Positions 60,468 to 64,000 of a stretch of DNA of 64,000 bases are shown piece by piece. The DNA is taken from the NCBI RefSeq assembly GCF_964204645.1, contig NC_134033.1:14882155-14946154 (forward strand), given 5' to 3'. A model generated the notes under the pieces. The model was given only the letters and a program-made list of their open reading frames with translations, did not search any database and was not told the DNA's origin. Made by a program: the position numbers and the translations under genes. Position 1 is the first letter of the stretch; the number at the start of each line of letters is the position of its first letter. The DNA is from Tubulanus polymorphus (Eukaryota > Nemertea > Palaeonemertea > Tubulaniformes > Tubulanidae).

Positions 60468-63326
60468 ATGGGTCGCTATTCGGATAGCGAAAACAGTGAT
60501 TATTATTCCAAATCTAAGAAGAAAAAGAAGCGGGAACGGTCAGTACCGTAAAATAAATGCCGCTGTCTGTATTTGAGCGAATTTAGGCCCATTCATTATT
60601 GACGGCAGGCAGGCTTTCGCCTTCCTTCTCTGCTGCCTAAAAAAATTAAAAATTGGGCATACGTTTGTTTGTTGCAGATCTCGTAGTGTCAGCAGTCATT
60701 CTTCTGCCTCATCTTATGATAGAAAGTATTCAAAAAAGAAAAAGAAAACAAAAAAGAAATATCGATCCCCAGCGCGGGAACGGCAAAGGTCGCGAAGCCG
60801 ATCCAGACGCAGGTCTCCTCCTCGCAAACGCAGTCGGTCGCCACGGAGACGGTCTCGTAGTCAGTCTCCGCGGAGACGCAGTAGATCTCGCAGTCGATCG
60901 CCACGGAGACGAAGTAGATCGCCGCGGCAACGGTCTCCGAGCCCGTCTCCGCGAGGTTCAAGAACAATTAAAAGGTGAATCATTGATCTCCTGGGCCGAA
61001 AGGGTGAACTTAGTCTGGGAGGGGGTCGACTGGGTGAACTCAGGCCTGGCCTGGAGGTGGATTGGGTGAACTCCGGGCCTGTAGGGGGTGCACTGGGTGA
61101 ACTCCAGGTGCAGAGGGGTTGGACTTAGCGAACTCCAGGCCCCTAGGGAGGGGTTAGGACTGAGGTTAATAAGTTCATTTTCAATTAGGCCTAGTTAACT
61201 CCGAGTCAAATCTTAACTCGGAACTGCAGAACTGGGTCCTGGTGTCTCGATTTCACAAAATAGCTTATCTATGATCAATTTTACAAATGTTTCAAATTTT
61301 CGCATCCAGAGAACGTTCAAGGTCTAGAAGTCCTAGTTCAAGGTCGTATCGGAGGTATTCTAAAGATCGAACGTCGAAAAGTCGGAGCCCGGTGAAAATT
61401 AAACAACAACCAAAAGAGGACGACAGGTAAATTTGAAACAAGTGTAAATATTCTTGTTTGATTCACTGGCCGCCGCTGCCGAAATTGAGTCTTATGAAAC
61501 GTTTTATTTTGCAGTATTTCATCTTTACCAGGATTGGATAAAATGGTAAGTTTAATTCTCTCAGTATTTAATTCATTAAAACACAAATCTAGTGGCTACC
61601 GTAGTAGTAACCTTCGATCTGTTAATCGATTACAGAATCCAGTTGCACAGGCTGAAATGAGAATGCAGATGGCTCTAAAGGCAGCAGGTAAAAAACCTAT
61701 TCTACCCCGAATACAACATTCTCACGGATCTGGGAATCCAAAAATCCCCGATATTTTTCTGACTAGAAATTCTCTGATTAAATTATAAGATATCTTTACT
61801 GGGAGCTGTTTCTTATGAAGAGGTTCCTCGTGCCACTCGTCACCAGCAAGAACAAGACACCAAATATTCAAATACCCTGATAAAATTATAAGATATCCTC
61901 AGTGAGGGCTGTTTCTAATCAAGAGATTCCTTGTGCCACTCGCTCATCATTGGCAAGAACAAGACACCAAAAATTCGAATATCCTGATTGAATTATAAGA
62001 TATCCACAATGAGGGCTGTTTCTTATCAAGAGGTTCCTTTTGTGCCACTTGTCACCAGCAAGAACAACAAGGCACCAGGGCGAGTTTTAATATAGACTGG
62101 TATTATCTTTAACTCGATTGAAAATGAATTTCGAGTTAACCCGCAGGTTCATGTTAATACCACTCTATTAAACCGGGTCCAGAAATTCAAATTTTCCTGA
62201 CTTCATGAAGAGCCAGAATTCCCCGATGTTCTGTAAGAACCTGAAAAGACCTCATTTCACTCACTGATTTACTCCGTATTTTATCTTACCGTGTGTTGGT
62301 GTATGTTTTCTAGCTCTCGCCGACCAGAAACTAAAGAAACAAGGAGTTCTGAGTTCATCGCCGTCGTTGATACAAACCGAAGAAGAGATCAACGATCAAC
62401 TGGAACGAGCGAAACTAATCGACAACATCGAGAGAGACGGATTCGATCAGACCGCTTTCAGATCAACGAAATCACAAAAGGTTCGGAATATTTCCCGGGA
62501 TTCTTACAGATCGTGGAATCCGAAATTCCCTTGACCAAAATTCCCTTGTTTGAATGATAGAATAAATCCTTGTGTCAATCGTCAACAAGACACCAAAAAT
62601 TCAAATTCCCTGATTGAATTATAAGATATCCTCAGTGAGGGCTGTTTCTCATCATGGAGTTCCTTGTGCCACTCGTCACAAGCAAGAATAAGACACCAAA
62701 CAAAAATTCTAAATCCCTGACTTTTCAAGAAACAGGGTCAGTCCGCTTTTCCCTGCAGGGAAAAAAAGCGAAATTCCATGATCTGTAGGAACCTTAACTT
62801 TGAAGACTTAAGATTGTTGCCACTTGAAAACAGTTTGAAGATTTACCGGTAGTAAAGTAGATGTTCTTATAATTCGACCATTGTAGGAGGATGGTATCGT
62901 TAATCTACCCAGTCACAACGATGTTATATTCGGTGCTGAAATTCCGCAATTCGCGCCGACTAAACCTAAAATCATGTATCAGGAATCGGACACCCCGTTT
63001 CATCCAATTGTAAGTATTTCGTCCAGGTTTTCCCTTAACCTCTGCCCTTTTAAACTGATTCTCTGAAAATATTCAAATCATTGAAGTTGCTCCCGTTCAA
63101 TTTTCTCCATCTCTGGTTCGAAATCCTCGGCAATGAATTTATCAATTTCAAACCCTTCGGGTCACGTATGAAAGGCAGAAAACCTGTTATCGCTGCTTTG
63201 CAGCTATATTTGTTTACTATTATTATATTTCAGTATTACGAGAGCGATGAAGTGAAATTCGAACGCTGGAAAATAAGATTAATGGAAATGAGAAAACAGA
63301 AATTAGCAGAAATGACTATTCACTGA
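60468..63326 (+). CDS. RSRC1: RSRC1 (SRrp53) splicing-related SR protein
   Basis: Eight exons: 60468-60538, 60678-60974, 61310-61426, 61515-61545, 61636-61687, 62314-62480, 62887-63009, 63234-63326; 316 residues against 334 in human. MGRYSDSENSDYYSKSKKKK begins as in other RSRC1 proteins. Residues ~25-160 form a long RS domain (SPRRRSRS and SRSRSRR repeats). The C-terminal half holds the conserved parts: AKLIDNIERDGFDQTAFRST, IPQFAPTKPKIMYQESDTP + FHPI, and FERWKIRLMEMRKQKLAEM. Vertebrate RSRC1 acts in the nucleus in 3' splice-site choice and constitutive splicing. AATAAA at 63413-63418. Confidence 0.93.
61760..62080. repeat. ~100 bp tandem repeat in RSRC1 introns
   Basis: Three units with ATTATAAGATATCCTCAGTG + AGGGCTGTTTCT, then CCTTGTGCCACTCGTCACCA + GCAAGAACAAGACACCAAA. 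A fourth unit lies in the next intron (62555-62705), so the array spread or was split across exon 62314-62480. Confidence 0.9.
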
Positions 63327-63901
63327 CCGCTGCCCCCCACACCCCCTAGATGTGTACATACATGCTTTATGCCTTCGTAATTATTAAATGTATCTGCAAT
63401 TTTTCTACACTCAATAAATATATTGTACATATTTTTCAACAAGTTTCTTTACTCATGCTAAGTTCGGTTCTGTCAGGGTGGCCGCTTGTATTCGACTTGC
63501 TTCTTCTCGGCGATTATTCCCCAGCACGCACGCTTTTTTCCCTGAATTGATCTGCTACAGTCAAATAATATAAGTCGAGAATGATATTCTCTTACATGAA
63601 AATAAACTAGAAAATCTTGCTCACAAGGAAGAATCATCATCAAAGCATTACAGAGTTGTTCATCGCTGGTTTTTAACTGGAGTAGTGAACTGTGCGCTGA
63701 ATCCAGTTCCTAGTTTCATCTCTGCCGATGAAAACCGGAATAAAACAAGTTTAATATACATTCATAGTTTATTACTGGTAAATATAATCATCACAACAGT
63801 TTTAAATACATAGTCGGAAAAATCATCATTATTGAACCTAATTGGAGAAACCACTGCGAAATGAGAGATAATCACAAGATGATTGTCACCTAAAACACGA
63901 T
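63327..63901. other. convergent 3' flanks
   Basis: RSRC1 3' UTR ends near 63440. A minus-strand AATAAA (63772-63767) suits the convergent gene at the window edge. Nothing else seen. Confidence 0.5.
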
Positions 63902-64000
63902 TTATTGTTTGTTCTTTTTAGAATTAACGACTGTATTCACAAGATCTTTTATAGGTAGAATTTCGTAAAGACCGTCCCTTGTGGGGAGTTGGCATAGGTG
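63902..64000 (-). CDS. C-terminal end of an unidentified gene (partial)
   Basis: The minus strand is open from the window edge to TAA at 63904-63902 and encodes HLCQLPTRDGLYEILPIKD followed by ...NTVVNSKKNKQ. The composition is coding-like, and a minus-strand AATAAA sits ~130 bp downstream. I do not recognise the family from 32 residues. Confidence 0.5.
   Translation of the reverse strand, partial: HLCQLPTRDGLYEILPIKDLVNTVVNSKKNKQ

Overview
This window is nuclear DNA from an animal. It shows split genes with GT-AG introns, metazoan-specific families (PINCH/LIMS, endosomal Na+/H+ exchanger, FAM124, MID1IP1/Spot14, RSRC1, a rhodopsin-class GPCR) and a dense load of short non-autonomous transposons and minisatellites. 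The families and the repeat style fit a marine invertebrate bilaterian, probably a spiralian, but the window alone cannot fix the phylum. All gene models here were built by reading exons, reading frame and splice sites by eye; no transcript or database evidence was used.

Layout. 592-985 (+): 3' end of a von Willebrand factor A gene. 1414-5903 (-): complete 11-exon carboxypeptidase B-like zymogen. 6346-12412 (+): 14-exon protein with two FYVE-like zinc fingers, divergently transcribed from the carboxypeptidase. 13215-30430 (+): endosomal Na+/H+ exchanger (SLC9A6/7/9 type) with long repeat-filled introns and a cluster of alternative terminal exons. 34006-44348 (+): PINCH/LIMS focal-adhesion adaptor with five LIM domains and two or three alternative first exons. 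48672-49229 (-): intronless MID1IP1-like gene. 50194-50939 (-): predicted two-exon, 98-residue membrane protein. 52533-55664 (-): three-exon FAM124. 58422-59621 (+): intronless orphan GPCR. 60468-63326 (+): eight-exon splicing factor RSRC1. 63902-64000 (-): last codons of an unidentified convergent gene.

The genes do not form one pathway; this is ordinary animal gene order. The most interesting structure is (i) transcript-end diversity in the exchanger, where several 3' exons in the same phase swap the cytoplasmic tail and two of them carry acidic dileucine-like sorting signals; (ii) phase-matched alternative starts in PINCH; (iii) several short transposon families with readable ends and target duplications, among them three ~220 bp Harbinger-like elements (one sitting inside a LINE 3' end), TA-flanked pogo-like elements, and a palindromic family whose arms have grown into ~47 bp tandem arrays; and (iv) small hairpins resembling degenerate hammerhead-ribozyme cores. 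I found no CRISPR array, no rRNA and no intact tRNA gene.
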